Below are positions 18,493 through 28,425 of a stretch of 64,000 nt of DNA, piece after piece; positions within the stretch are counted from its first letter, which is position 1, and each line of letters begins with the position of its first letter. The notes beneath the pieces were generated by a model. That model saw only the letters and a program-made list of their open reading frames with translations, did no database searches and was not told the DNA's origin. The DNA is taken from the NCBI RefSeq assembly GCF_900112955.1, contig NZ_FONP01000003.1, forward strand, positions 62,001 through 126,000. Reading direction: 5' to 3'. The stretch comes from Peptostreptococcus sp. D1 (GTDB lineage: Bacteria > Bacillota > Clostridia > Peptostreptococcales > Peptostreptococcaceae). The position numbers and the translations under genes are program-made.

Positions 18493-20424
18493 ATGGTTAT
18501 GGTAGACAAGAAAAATGAATTAGCAGAATATTTATTTCATGAAGGAACAAATTTTAAGTCCTATGATTTTCTGGGTTCATTTTTGAAGGAAGATAGGTGT
18601 ACCTTTAGAGTATGGGCTCCAAATGCATATCAAGTATATGTGACAGGAGATTTTTGTGAGTGGAATCCGATCTCTTATGAAATGAAAAAGATTACTGATG
18701 GTGGCGTTTATGAGATTGAAATTGATGGTGTAAAGAAATATGATTGCTACAAGTTCGTATTTGAAACCGAAAATTCAAAATTTTTATACAAATCAGACCC
18801 TTATGCCAAGCATTTTGAAACTAGACCGAATACTTCATCAAAGGTATATTCTATAGGAGAGTATGAATGGTCGGATAAGAATTGGATGAAAAATAGAGAA
18901 GTCCCTTATGAAAAGCCGATGAATATATATGAGGTCCATCTTGGTTCATGGCGAAAAAAATATGATGGGAATTTTTATTCTTACAGAGAATTGGCTCAGG
19001 AGCTTGTAAAATATGTGAAGTCAATGAACTATACACATATTGAAATATTACCAATATTTGAACATCCTTTTGACAAATCCTGGGGTTATCAGGTTACTGG
19101 ATATTTTGCTCCAACATCAAGATATGGACTTCCTGAGGACTTCATGCATTTTGTTGATGAGTGCCACAAAAATGGGATAGGGGTAATATTAGACTGGGTT
19201 CCTGGACATTTTCCAAAGGACGAATCGGGCTTGTGCGAATTTGATGGTGGATATGTGTATGAATACTCTGATCCGAACAAAATGGAGCATAAAGAATGGG
19301 GTACAAGAGTTTTCGACTATGGTAGAAAGGAAGTAATATCTTTTCTTGTTTCAAACGCATCGTACTGGCTTGACAAATATCATATCGATGGACTGAGAGT
19401 AGATGCTGTTTCATCAATGCTTTATCTTGATTACGGGAGAAATGACGGACAATGGACTCCAAATAAGTATGGTAAAAATGAGAATCTTGAGGTAATAGAT
19501 TTTTTTAGAATATTAAATAGACATATCAAATCGGAATTCAAAGGAGCTTTTATAGTTGCAGAGGAATCCACAGCTTGGCCGAAGGTTACTCATTCCATTG
19601 AAGAGGGTGGTTTGGGATTCGATTTTAAGTGGAATATGGGATGGATGAATGATTCATTAAGGTATTTGGAGGCAAATCCATTTTTTAGGAAGGATATGCA
19701 TAATAACCTAACCTTTTCACTTACCTATGCCTTTTCAGAAAACTACATATTGCCACTTTCACATGATGAGGTGGTGCATGGAAAAAAATCTATCCTTGAT
19801 AGGGCAACGGTAGAATTTGACGATAAATTTTCAAGCTTGAAGGCATATTTGGGATATATGTATGCTCATCCTGGAAAAAAATTGACATTTATGGGTACTG
19901 ATTTGGCTCAGGTGATTGAGTGGGATGAATCAAAGGAGTTAGATTGGATGTTGCTTCAATATGAAAATCATTCAAATAATCAAAAATTCATTAAGGAGCT
20001 GAATAAGGTTTACAAGGACAATCCAAGCCTATGGGAAGGCGACAATTCTTGGGAAGGCTTCACCTGGAATACTGTTGACGATATGAGAAATAATGTATTT
20101 GCTTTTACAAGAAGATCGAAAAAGGGTGATAGAGTGATGGCAATTTGCAATTTTTCATCTCAATTGCTGAAGGAATATAAAATCGGTGTGGATACTGATA
20201 AACCCTTTAAAGTATTGATTAATTCGGACGCAAAAAAATTTGGAGGAAGTGGTCTGATCAATAGAAATATATTGCCAGTGGAGGAAGACTTCAATGGATT
20301 TAGATATTATATTTCTATTTCAATTCCACCATTTTCAGCTATCTACTTGATAAACAAAGAAAAAATGCTTACTACGAGTAAAGTAAAGAGTAAATCTAAA
20401 GTAAAAATGACAAATAAACGCTAG
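18493..20424 (+). CDS. glgB: 1,4-alpha-glucan branching enzyme
   Basis: Forms alpha-1,6 branches in glycogen. The 643-residue GH13 protein has an N-terminal CBM48 (RVWAPNAYQVYVTGDFCEWNP, about residues 37-57, shown here in part), the barrel with nucleophile Asp in DGLRVDAVSSMLYLDYGR, acid/base Glu in IVAEESTAWP and Asp in LSHDEVVHGK, then a C-terminal beta domain. It starts at ATG 18493 after GTGAGGTGAATT. The last 20 residues are Lys/Ser-rich (TSKVKSKSKVKM), a basic tail unusual for GlgB. It is the first gene of the biosynthetic operon, 43 bp before glgC. Confidence 0.95.
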   Translation: MVMVDKKNELAEYLFHEGTNFKSYDFLGSFLKEDRCTFRVWAPNAYQVYVTGDFCEWNPISYEMKKITDGGVYEIEIDGVKKYDCYKFVFETENSKFLYKSDPYAKHFETRPNTSSKVYSIGEYEWSDKNWMKNREVPYEKPMNIYEVHLGSWRKKYDGNFYSYRELAQELVKYVKSMNYTHIEILPIFEHPFDKSWGYQVTGYFAPTSRYGLPEDFMHFVDECHKNGIGVILDWVPGHFPKDESGLCEFDGGYVYEYSDPNKMEHKEWGTRVFDYGRKEVISFLVSNASYWLDKYHIDGLRVDAVSSMLYLDYGRNDGQWTPNKYGKNENLEVIDFFRILNRHIKSEFKGAFIVAEESTAWPKVTHSIEEGGLGFDFKWNMGWMNDSLRYLEANPFFRKDMHNNLTFSLTYAFSENYILPLSHDEVVHGKKSILDRATVEFDDKFSSLKAYLGYMYAHPGKKLTFMGTDLAQVIEWDESKELDWMLLQYENHSNNQKFIKELNKVYKDNPSLWEGDNSWEGFTWNTVDDMRNNVFAFTRRSKKGDRVMAICNFSSQLLKEYKIGVDTDKPFKVLINSDAKKFGGSGLINRNILPVEEDFNGFRYYISISIPPFSAIYLINKEKMLTTSKVKSKSKVKMTNKR

Positions 20425-20467
20425 CAAAAAAATATTTATATAAGGTTTTTATTTTGAGAGGTGTATT

Positions 20468-21640
20468 ATGAGATTAAAGAAAGAAATTGTAGCCATGTTA
20501 TTGGCTGGTGGACAGGGAACTAGACTTCATTCTCTAACAAAGAATATGGCAAAGCCGGCAGTTCCTTTTGGTGGTAAATATAGAATTATCGATTTTCCTC
20601 TTTCAAATTGCGTGAATTCAGGTATATCGACAGTGGGTGTACTAACTCAATTTATGCCTCTGGAGTTAAATTCGTATGTTGGAAATGGATCGCCTTGGGA
20701 TTTGGATAGAATGGATGGCGGACTATCTATACTTCCTCCATATACAGGTGGCGAAGGAGATTGGTACAAGGGTACCTCAAATGCAATATATCAGAATTTG
20801 AAGTATATTGAACAATATGATCCAGAATATGTATTAATTTTATCTGGAGACCACATATATAAAATGAATTATAATGATATGCTGGAATTTCATAAAAAAA
20901 GAGGTGCTGATTTAACAATTGCTCACATCAACGTTACTTTGGAGGAGGCGAGTAGATTTGGAATATTAAATACTCTTAATGATCTTTCGGTTTCTGAATT
21001 TGTTGAAAAACCAGCAAAGCCAATTTCTACAAAGGCTTCCATGGGAATATATATTTTTAAGTGGTCTGAGCTAAAAAAATATTTGTCTTTAGTTGAAGAG
21101 CTTGAAAATACAAATTATGACTTTGGTAAGGATATGATACCAATGATGCTAAATGATGGAAAAAAAATATTTGCATATCCTTTTGACGGTTATTGGAAGG
21201 ATGTAGGGACAATTGAGAGCTTATGGCAGGCAAATATGGATCTTCTTCATAATGTTGATGAATTTAATATTTTCGATCCACTTTGGAGAATATATTGTAG
21301 ACACTATGAGTCAATGCCTCAATACATTGGTACTGATGCAAAATTGTCAAATTCAATGATATCTGAGGGGTCAATCGTGAACGGAAAGGTTGTAGAGTCG
21401 GTAATTTCTTCTGGCGTAATTATTGAAGAAGGAGCTGAGATTTACAATAGTGTTATCATGAAAAATGCATTTGTCGGAAAAGGTGCAAAAATATACAACT
21501 CTATTGTGGCTGAAGAAGCAAAAATTGAGTCCGGTGCAAGGGTCGGTCACGAAAAAATTATTTATGGTAAGGATATGATTACAGTAGTTGGAAACAGCCA
21601 TATTATTAATAGCAATTCAGAAGTTAAAAAACAGTTGTAG
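20468..21640 (+). CDS. glgC: Glucose-1-phosphate adenylyltransferase
   Basis: Makes ADP-glucose from ATP and glucose 1-phosphate, the committed step of bacterial glycogen synthesis. The 390-residue protein has the nucleotide loop LAGGQGTRL (about residues 13-21), [15 protein letters not shown], the substrate segment [13 protein letters not shown] (about 178-181) and the GYWKDVGT glucose 1-phosphate region. The C-terminal left-handed beta helix has regular hexapeptides such as [14 protein letters not shown]. It starts at ATG after GAGAGGTGTATT. It is 12 bp from glgD, its usual non-catalytic partner in Firmicutes. Confidence 0.95.
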   Translation: MRLKKEIVAMLLAGGQGTRLHSLTKNMAKPAVPFGGKYRIIDFPLSNCVNSGISTVGVLTQFMPLELNSYVGNGSPWDLDRMDGGLSILPPYTGGEGDWYKGTSNAIYQNLKYIEQYDPEYVLILSGDHIYKMNYNDMLEFHKKRGADLTIAHINVTLEEASRFGILNTLNDLSVSEFVEKPAKPISTKASMGIYIFKWSELKKYLSLVEELENTNYDFGKDMIPMMLNDGKKIFAYPFDGYWKDVGTIESLWQANMDLLHNVDEFNIFDPLWRIYCRHYESMPQYIGTDAKLSNSMISEGSIVNGKVVESVISSGVIIEEGAEIYNSVIMKNAFVGKGAKIYNSIVAEEAKIESGARVGHEKIIYGKDMITVVGNSHIINSNSEVKKQL

Positions 21641-21652
21641 GAGGTAACCAGT

Positions 21653-22759
21653 ATGAATGCATTTAGTATATTATTTTCAGATATTTTTCAAAATTATGAT
21701 ATAGGGGGATTTGTAAAAAATAGAACAATGGCATCACTTCCAATAGGTTGTAGATATAGAATGGTGGATTTTATGCTTTCCTCGTTGGTCAAGGCAAATA
21801 TTCCAAATATTGGTATATTAGCGACGAATAATTACAATTCACTGATGGATCACGTAGGCTGGGGCAAGGATTGGGATTTGAATAGAAAAAACAGTGGACT
21901 TAAAATAATTCCACCACTTGCTATAACAGATTCAGGTGTTGCTAGAAGTAAGTTTGAAGCCTTAAATCATGCATTGCCGTACATAAACTCTATGCTTCAA
22001 AGGTATTGTATAGTTGCTGATTCAAACATTATAGCAAACATCGACTTTAAAGAAATGCTTAAATTTCATGAGGCAAACAATGCTGACTTTACGGTTGTTT
22101 GTGTGAGAAGAAAGCCTGGAAATGGTGAAATTGAAATGCTTATCGATTCTAAAAATAGAGCGTATGACCTGTTGTATCATCAGACAGGTGCTGATTATGA
22201 ATGTGATACTCTAATAAAGGTAACACTGATGAGCAAAGAAATGCTGATTGATATAATAAAAAAGGGCAATTCAAAGGGATGGCAAGATATTGTAAGAGAT
22301 TATATATCAAAAAATTTCAACAGGCTAAATGTTTATGTTTATAAATTTGAAGGGTACTGCAGGATAATAGATAATTTGGACAGCTATTATAATATGAATA
22401 TGGATCTGCTAAGTGAAGACGTGAGTAAGGAATTATTCCTATCTGATACAGAAATACTTACGAGAGTCAAGGATAGTGTGCCAACTCTTTATGGGGAAAA
22501 GGCAAAGGTTAAAAACTCGATGCTGGCTGATGGCTGCAAGATAAATGGTGAGGTTAAAAATAGTATTATATTTAGAGATGTGATTATTGAAGAGGGTGCA
22601 GAGGTAAAAAATAGTATTTTGATGTCTGGAACTGTTGTGAGAAAGGATGCAAAGCTTGATTATGTTATTACAGATAAGTGTGTATCTATAGGTGAAAAAA
22701 AGGATCTAAGAGGAGATAAAAATCGTCAGTTTACGGTGCCAAAATACATGGATATATAA
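21653..22759 (+). CDS. glgD: GlgD, ADP-glucose pyrophosphorylase partner subunit
   Basis: A 368-residue GlgC paralogue. The nucleotidyltransferase fold is present, but the N-terminal GGxGTRL loop is replaced by FQNYDIGGFVKNRTM and the catalytic signature is degenerate, as expected for GlgD, which in Bacillus and relatives pairs with GlgC and modulates it. The C-terminal beta helix is retained (NSMLADGCKINGEVKNS). It starts at ATG after AGGAGGTAACCAGT. Position directly between glgC and glgA supports the assignment over a second catalytic GlgC. Confidence 0.93.
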   Translation: MNAFSILFSDIFQNYDIGGFVKNRTMASLPIGCRYRMVDFMLSSLVKANIPNIGILATNNYNSLMDHVGWGKDWDLNRKNSGLKIIPPLAITDSGVARSKFEALNHALPYINSMLQRYCIVADSNIIANIDFKEMLKFHEANNADFTVVCVRRKPGNGEIEMLIDSKNRAYDLLYHQTGADYECDTLIKVTLMSKEMLIDIIKKGNSKGWQDIVRDYISKNFNRLNVYVYKFEGYCRIIDNLDSYYNMNMDLLSEDVSKELFLSDTEILTRVKDSVPTLYGEKAKVKNSMLADGCKINGEVKNSIIFRDVIIEEGAEVKNSILMSGTVVRKDAKLDYVITDKCVSIGEKKDLRGDKNRQFTVPKYMDI

Positions 22760-22789
22760 TATAAATTAAAAATAAGAGGAGGTGAAAGT

Positions 22790-24214
22790 ATGAAGGTATT
22801 ATTTATTGCAGCAGAGGGTGCTCCTTTTGTAAAAACTGGTGGACTGGGAGATGTTATTGGGTCTCTTCCAAAAGAGCTAAATGATGATAATGTAGATGCT
22901 AGAGTAGTATTACCGCTATATAGTAGCATAGACAGAGAAAAATATGATATCAAATTTCTAAAATACATTTACATTACCTTGGGATGGAGAAATCTTTATT
23001 GTGGTATATTTGAAGCTGAATTAAATGGCGTTAAGTATTATTTTATTGATAATGAACAATACTTTAAGAGAGGACATGTATATGGAGAGATGGATGATGG
23101 TGAAAGATTTGCGTTTTTCTCAAAGTCGGCTCTCGAAATACTACCACATATCGATTTCAAGCCGAATGTAATCAATTCCAATGATTGGCATACCGCAATG
23201 TCAATAGTTTATGTAGATTTATTCAAGAAATTAGGATATGAATTTTTCAAGGATATAAAAACAGTACTGTCTATTCATAACATAGAATTCCAGGGAAAAT
23301 TTAATCCGTATATTTTAGGGAATCTCTTTGGATTGGACAATGATTATCTTCCAATAATGACCTTTGATGGAGATATCAACCTACTAAAGGCAGGTATTCA
23401 GCTGGCTGATAAGGTCAATACAGTAAGTAAAGCTTATGCTGAAGAAATTCTCCAGCCATATTTTTCATTTGGACTTGATTCAGTACTCAACAATGAAAAA
23501 TGGAAATTGAGAGGAATTGTAAATGGTATTGACTGCGATAAGTTTAATCCTCAAAAAGACAATGTGATATATAAAAGCTATTCTTATAATACGATTGACA
23601 AAAAAGTAAAAAATAAGCTTGCTCTACAAAAAGAATTGGCACTTGAGGTAAATGAAGAAATTCCTTTGGTTGGAATGGTAACTAGATTAACTGATCAGAA
23701 GGGAATAGATTTAATCATAGAGGTTGCAGAGGAAATTGTCAATATGGGAACTCAGCTGGTAATTTTGGGAACTGGTGATCCAAGCTTGGAGTCGAGCTTA
23801 AGGCACCTGGAAAATACAAGACATGATAGGATTAGGTCTCTGATAATGTTCTCTAATGATTTATCATCAAAAATATATTCAGCATCAGATTTATATTTGA
23901 TGCCTTCAAAATCTGAGCCATGTGGTCTCTCACAGCTGATAGCAATGAGATATGGAGCTATTCCAGTTGTCAATAGAGTCGGTGGATTGAAAGACACTGT
24001 TGTTCCATACAATCCGTTAACAGGAGAAGGAACAGGCTTTACATTCGAGTCATACAATGCATATGATATGTTGAATGCTGTGAGACGTGCATTGGATGTA
24101 TTTAATACAGATAAAGAGACTTGGAAGAAAATAATGTTCAATGCTATGAATTATGATTCAAGCTGGGTTAAATCAGCAAAAGAATATATTGAAATGTATA
24201 AAGAGATACTGTAA
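22790..24214 (+). CDS. glgA: Glycogen synthase (ADP-glucose type, GT5)
   Basis: Adds glucose from ADP-glucose to the non-reducing ends of glycogen. The 474-residue GT-B protein has the N-terminal KTGGLGDVIGSLP motif (Lys near residue 15) that binds ADP-glucose, HDWHT-like NSNDWHTAMS, and in the C-terminal domain RLTDQKGIDLI and PSKSEPCGLSQLIAMRYG with the catalytic Glu, followed by GGLKDTV. It starts at ATG 22790 after AGAGGAGGTGAAAGT. It is 30 bp after glgD in the same operon. Confidence 0.96.
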   Translation: MKVLFIAAEGAPFVKTGGLGDVIGSLPKELNDDNVDARVVLPLYSSIDREKYDIKFLKYIYITLGWRNLYCGIFEAELNGVKYYFIDNEQYFKRGHVYGEMDDGERFAFFSKSALEILPHIDFKPNVINSNDWHTAMSIVYVDLFKKLGYEFFKDIKTVLSIHNIEFQGKFNPYILGNLFGLDNDYLPIMTFDGDINLLKAGIQLADKVNTVSKAYAEEILQPYFSFGLDSVLNNEKWKLRGIVNGIDCDKFNPQKDNVIYKSYSYNTIDKKVKNKLALQKELALEVNEEIPLVGMVTRLTDQKGIDLIIEVAEEIVNMGTQLVILGTGDPSLESSLRHLENTRHDRIRSLIMFSNDLSSKIYSASDLYLMPSKSEPCGLSQLIAMRYGAIPVVNRVGGLKDTVVPYNPLTGEGTGFTFESYNAYDMLNAVRRALDVFNTDKETWKKIMFNAMNYDSSWVKSAKEYIEMYKEIL

Positions 24215-24236
24215 AATATAACGAAAAACATTATTG

Positions 24237-24298
24237 CGATAAAGCTTATCTTAGTATTAATTTTATTATTAACTTTAGTATTAATTTAAGTTTTATCG
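24237..24298 (+). repeat. Inverted repeat in the glgA-glgP spacer
   Basis: CGATAAAGCTTA (24237-24248) pairs with TAAGTTTTATCG (24287-24298) with one mismatch. The loop contains a direct repeat of TTAGTATTAATTT. No T-run follows, so it may be an RNA processing or stability element rather than a terminator. Confidence 0.45.
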
Positions 24299-24357
24299 TT
24301 TATAGTGTTAATAGCAATAAAAAAGTGATTTGGTAGAAATGAAGTAAGGAGAAGATA

Positions 24358-26745
24358 ATGGTAGGATTTACTGATGAGATAGGAAGATATCTCGAAACAA
24401 AATTTGGAAACTCGATTGATGAAGCAAGTGAAAGACAGGTTTATCAGGCCTTGATGGTAAAGACAAGAGATAGACTATCTGAAAAAAGGTTTGATTATAA
24501 CAAAAAATTAAAGGATTCAAAACAAAAGCAGGCGTTTTATATGTCGATGGAGTTTTTGGTAGGTAGAACCTTAAAAAATAACCTTTTTAATCTTGGCTTA
24601 GAAAAAGAAGTAAAGGATTATTTAGAGAACAACGGATTTAATCTGGATAAGATATATGATATAGAACCGGATCCAGGTCTTGGAAATGGTGGTTTGGGAA
24701 GATTGGCAGCTTGCTATATGGATGCTCTTACAAGTCAGGATTATCCAATGACTGGATTTTCAATTTTATATGAATTTGGAATTTTTAAACAGGTTATACA
24801 TGATGGATGGCAGCAAGAATATCCTGACAATTGGCTAGATTTGGGTTCGTATGGATTGATGTATAGAAGTGATGAGGAAGTGGAGATAAAGTTCTACGGC
24901 AACACGAGAGAGGAGTGGACTGATAAAGGCTTAAAAATCACTCATAGCGATTACACTTCTGTAATTGCAGAGCCTTATGATTTATTGATATCTGGTTATC
25001 ATAGTGAAGCTGTTAACACATTGAGACTTTGGAGAGCAAAATCTAATAAAGGCTTTAATATGAAGCTTTTCGAAAAAGGAGAATATGCGAAATCTGTTGA
25101 ATCTGATGTTATTGCAGAGTCAATTTCAAAGCTTCTGTATCCGGCAGATGACAACGATACTGGTAAAGCACTTAGAATAAAGCAACAGTATTTCTTTACA
25201 AGTGCTTCTCTACAGCAGATAGTGAGAAATCACTACGCAACCTATTCAACACTGGATAATTTGGCTGATAAGGTGGTAATTCACATAAATGATACCCACC
25301 CAGCAATGTGTATTCCAGAGCTTATGAGAATACTATTGGATGAGTACGAATACTCATGGGAGGATGCATGGAATATAGTTACAAAGACCTTCGCATATAC
25401 AAACCATACTATAATGGCAGAAGCACTTGAAAAGTGGTCTGTAGATCTATTCAAGCCTATTTTACCGAGAATATATTCTATTATTGCAGAAATAAACAAC
25501 AGATTTTGCGAATGGTGTAAGAGAATTGGTGCATTGTCAGAGCTTGAAACTATGTCGATAATACACAACAACATGATAAAAATGGCGAATTTATGTATCG
25601 TAAGTAGCTACAACGTAAACGGTGTTTCAAAGCTACACTCTGATATACTTGTTGAAAGCACATTCAAGTCATTTAACAGAATTTATCCAGGCAAATTCAA
25701 CAATGTAACTAATGGAATCGCTCACAGAAGATGGATAGCACAATCCAATCCTGAATTGACATCATATTTGAATGATCTATTGAAGGTGGATTTTGTAAAG
25801 GATTTGTCTAAAATTGAAAAGTTATATGATTATAAAGACAACATAGCTGTAATTGAAGATCTGGAAAAGATAAAATTAATAAAGAAGGCTCAGCTTTCAA
25901 AATACGTAAAGGATTCTACTGGAATAAATATTGACAATGAATCTATTTTCGATATACAGGTTAAGAGATTGCATGAATACAAGAGACAGCTATTAAACGC
26001 ACTTCATATTGTATATTTGTATAGAAGGATTAAATTTGATGGATTAAGACCTGTGCCTAGAACATTCATTTTCGGTGCCAAGGCATCATCAGGCTATGCA
26101 ATGGCAAAAAATATTATCAAATTTATCTGTACATTATCTGAGATGATTGAGGCTGATCCAGTGGCTAGAAACTATGTAAAGGTTGTATTTTTGGAGGATT
26201 ACAGAGTAACCTTGGCTGAAAAAATTATTCCAGCAGCAAATGTAAGTGAACAGATTTCACAAGCAGGTAAGGAGGCTTCTGGAACTGGAAATATGAAACT
26301 GATGTTAAATGGTGCTTTAACTTTGGGAACAATGGATGGAGCAAATGTCGAAATTTATGAGGCAGTTGGGGATAAAAATATTTTCATTTTTGGTCTATCA
26401 ACTCCAGAAGTCAATGAATTAATCAAAAACGGTTATAGACCAATTGATTATTATAAAAGCTCAAATGAAATCAGAGAAACCTTGGAATTTATAAGAACAA
26501 TAAATTTGAATGGAGCTAACTTCAATAACATCGTTGATTATCTAATAAATAGCGATCCATATATGTGCTTGGCTGATTTCCACAGTTATATTGAAAAGCA
26601 GAGAATAGTTGAAAATACATACTTAGATAAGAAAAGCTGGGGATCTATGAGTCTTGTGAATATTGCGAAGGCCGGTATATTCTCAGCAGATAGATCTACA
26701 AAAGAATATGCGGAAAATATTTGGAATATTGATATTGTAAAATAG
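24358..26745 (+). CDS. glgP: Glycogen/alpha-glucan phosphorylase
   Basis: PLP-dependent enzyme (GT35) releasing glucose 1-phosphate from glycogen ends. The 795-residue protein carries LGNGGLGRLAACYMDAL (about residues 105-121), HINDTHPAM, the phosphate-contacting region FDIQVKRLHEYKRQLLN and the PLP-lysine signature EASGTGNMKLMLNGALTLG. It starts at ATG 24358 after GTAAGGAGAAGATA. Lying at the end of the glg operon, it provides the breakdown arm of the pathway. A terminator follows. The spacer of 143 bp may allow separate control. Confidence 0.96.
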   Translation: MVGFTDEIGRYLETKFGNSIDEASERQVYQALMVKTRDRLSEKRFDYNKKLKDSKQKQAFYMSMEFLVGRTLKNNLFNLGLEKEVKDYLENNGFNLDKIYDIEPDPGLGNGGLGRLAACYMDALTSQDYPMTGFSILYEFGIFKQVIHDGWQQEYPDNWLDLGSYGLMYRSDEEVEIKFYGNTREEWTDKGLKITHSDYTSVIAEPYDLLISGYHSEAVNTLRLWRAKSNKGFNMKLFEKGEYAKSVESDVIAESISKLLYPADDNDTGKALRIKQQYFFTSASLQQIVRNHYATYSTLDNLADKVVIHINDTHPAMCIPELMRILLDEYEYSWEDAWNIVTKTFAYTNHTIMAEALEKWSVDLFKPILPRIYSIIAEINNRFCEWCKRIGALSELETMSIIHNNMIKMANLCIVSSYNVNGVSKLHSDILVESTFKSFNRIYPGKFNNVTNGIAHRRWIAQSNPELTSYLNDLLKVDFVKDLSKIEKLYDYKDNIAVIEDLEKIKLIKKAQLSKYVKDSTGINIDNESIFDIQVKRLHEYKRQLLNALHIVYLYRRIKFDGLRPVPRTFIFGAKASSGYAMAKNIIKFICTLSEMIEADPVARNYVKVVFLEDYRVTLAEKIIPAANVSEQISQAGKEASGTGNMKLMLNGALTLGTMDGANVEIYEAVGDKNIFIFGLSTPEVNELIKNGYRPIDYYKSSNEIRETLEFIRTINLNGANFNNIVDYLINSDPYMCLADFHSYIEKQRIVENTYLDKKSWGSMSLVNIAKAGIFSADRSTKEYAENIWNIDIVK

Positions 26746-26811
26746 AAAAAATCGGTATAAAGGTGTATTAAAAGATACATAAAAATATGATAAATTATAA
26801 TAAAGCTATTT

Positions 26812-26842
26812 AGAGCTGTTCCTATTGGAATGGCTCTTTTTA
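26812..26842 (+). terminator. Terminator of the glg operon
   Basis: AGAGC..TTCC and GGAA..GCTCT pair around TATT and are followed by TTTTTAAAA. The rest of the 26746-27049 gap is AT-rich and holds the promoter of the next unit; no gene was seen. Confidence 0.8.
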
Positions 26843-26989
26843 AAATTGAAATAAATTTACTTTAAACCACTTTAGTTTTCTATAGTAAAATTATAGCTTT
26901 AATATTTTTTTAAAAATGAAAGCATATTAATTTTTTATTATAATTTATTAAAAATAAAGAGTTTCTATATTATTGATATTATTTTTTAT

Positions 26990-27019
26990 TTTACAATTAT
27001 ATGTATTATTTGTTATAAT
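26990..27019 (+). promoter_or_regulatory. Promoter of the RelA/SpoT-MoaA-like unit
   Basis: TTTACA (26990-26995), an 18-bp spacer and TATAAT (27014-27019), with TG one base before the -10 (extended -10). It lies 31 bp before the start codon. Confidence 0.6.
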
Positions 27020-27049
27020 GAAAAGTAGATTAAATTATTGGAGGAAGCT

Positions 27050-28411
27050 ATGAGATTAAAAGAATTTGAGTTTATCGAAGAAGCGACATCAATACTGGCT
27101 GAGCAAAGACCGGCTTTGGAAGTAATTGAAGATGAACTTGTTAAATTTTTTGCAACCATTCCGCTAAATGATACTGAATTAATCGCTGTTACCTCGAGAA
27201 TAAAATCTGAAAACAGCTTGAAGGAAAAAATAATACGAAATAGATACCTTAGCACATATTCTGAGCCAAAGGAATTGATATCGGATATACCGGACTTGAT
27301 TGGTATTAGGATGGAATGTAAATTCACAAAGGAAGAAAAGGATATATTCTTAATTTTAAAGAAGTATTTTAAATGCACTGATGACAGAAAATATTTCTAT
27401 TCTAAATCAAATAAAAATATAAGACTATATCTATATGATAAACAGCCTCTTCGACAAAAAAACGGTTTTGAAATATATAAAATTGACGGAGAATATACAT
27501 TTCTGAATAGAAGAATTAAGTTTGAGCTTCAGATTAAATCGCTGGTAAACGTGTTCTGGAGTGAAATCGAACACAAAATCATCTATAAAAATACGACTTA
27601 TCTGTTGGAAGATGCCTTTTTAAAGGACATGATGGTGTCAATAAAAAATAGTCTAGCTATGATTGATGATCAGCTATTAAATATCTACACCAACTTTAAG
27701 TCTAAAGATAAAATAGATGGAAATACCGGTAGAGCTGAGATGGAAAAGATTTTTGCGAAAATACTTTATGATACAATAATGTACAAGATGAAAAAGCAAT
27801 TATATTTTTCTATTGATTTCAAAAAACCCTGTGAGACAATCATCAGCTATTCGATGAACAAATACAGCGACTCGTTAGAAGGGTTAAGTAGCTTTCTTAC
27901 AGATGAATATATTAAAATAAATGACTTTATCAACAAAGATATCGATTTTGATAATGAGATACATATGGAAAATGAGGTTGTATTTGAGGATGAATTTTCT
28001 CAAAATGTGGCAAACTTTTTTTTGAATAAGATGAATTCTGAGGTTCCTTGGAATTTATTTTTCAAGATAATTTTCGAATTGGAGCCAGAAAATAATGTCG
28101 ATGATTTTATGAATTTCATCATGTTTTTCAAAGCCTCACTCGTTTCTGAGGAAAGTATTTACAATACTATAGAAAAATATGGAGAATATAGTAATAAGAT
28201 AATTTCGGATTTATATGAATGCATATATAAAATGATTGAAAAAGTGGGAAGAATAGACATATTCTACGACAACAATATTCATAAAATAAACAAATTGGCA
28301 TCTGAAGGATTGGATTATGTATGCTATGAATTTGATACATATTTCGATTATATGGAGATGAAAAGGGTTATTTCAAAAACCATAACTGATAGCTTGATAA
28401 AAATTTTTTAA
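27050..28411 (+). CDS. RelA/SpoT-type (p)ppGpp synthetase-domain protein with a large unknown C-terminal region
   Basis: Residues about 25-200 match the RelA/SpoT nucleotidyltransferase fold: SRIK (49-52) for the basic ATP-binding motif, DLIGIR (82-87) with the Mg-binding Asp, NGF (138-140) where synthetases usually have NGY (the Tyr stacks on guanine), and FELQIKS..FWSEIEHKIIYK (158-178) with the second acidic residue Glu159. There is no HD hydrolase, TGS or ACT domain. Residues about 210-453 are helical, acidic and unassigned. It is much longer than small alarmone synthetases (about 210-260 residues). An upstream in-frame TTG (27038) is part of the ribosome binding site, so ATG 27050 is the start. 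It is 14 bp from the MoaA-like gene. Synthetase activity is plausible but unproven. Confidence 0.8.
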   Translation: MRLKEFEFIEEATSILAEQRPALEVIEDELVKFFATIPLNDTELIAVTSRIKSENSLKEKIIRNRYLSTYSEPKELISDIPDLIGIRMECKFTKEEKDIFLILKKYFKCTDDRKYFYSKSNKNIRLYLYDKQPLRQKNGFEIYKIDGEYTFLNRRIKFELQIKSLVNVFWSEIEHKIIYKNTTYLLEDAFLKDMMVSIKNSLAMIDDQLLNIYTNFKSKDKIDGNTGRAEMEKIFAKILYDTIMYKMKKQLYFSIDFKKPCETIISYSMNKYSDSLEGLSSFLTDEYIKINDFINKDIDFDNEIHMENEVVFEDEFSQNVANFFLNKMNSEVPWNLFFKIIFELEPENNVDDFMNFIMFFKASLVSEESIYNTIEKYGEYSNKIISDLYECIYKMIEKVGRIDIFYDNNIHKINKLASEGLDYVCYEFDTYFDYMEMKRVISKTITDSLIKIF

Positions 28412-28425
28412 GGAGTGGTGAATAA

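Noticed and set aside
21653-22759. Second catalytic glgC
   Set aside because: The nucleotide loop is missing and the gene is in the classic glgD position.
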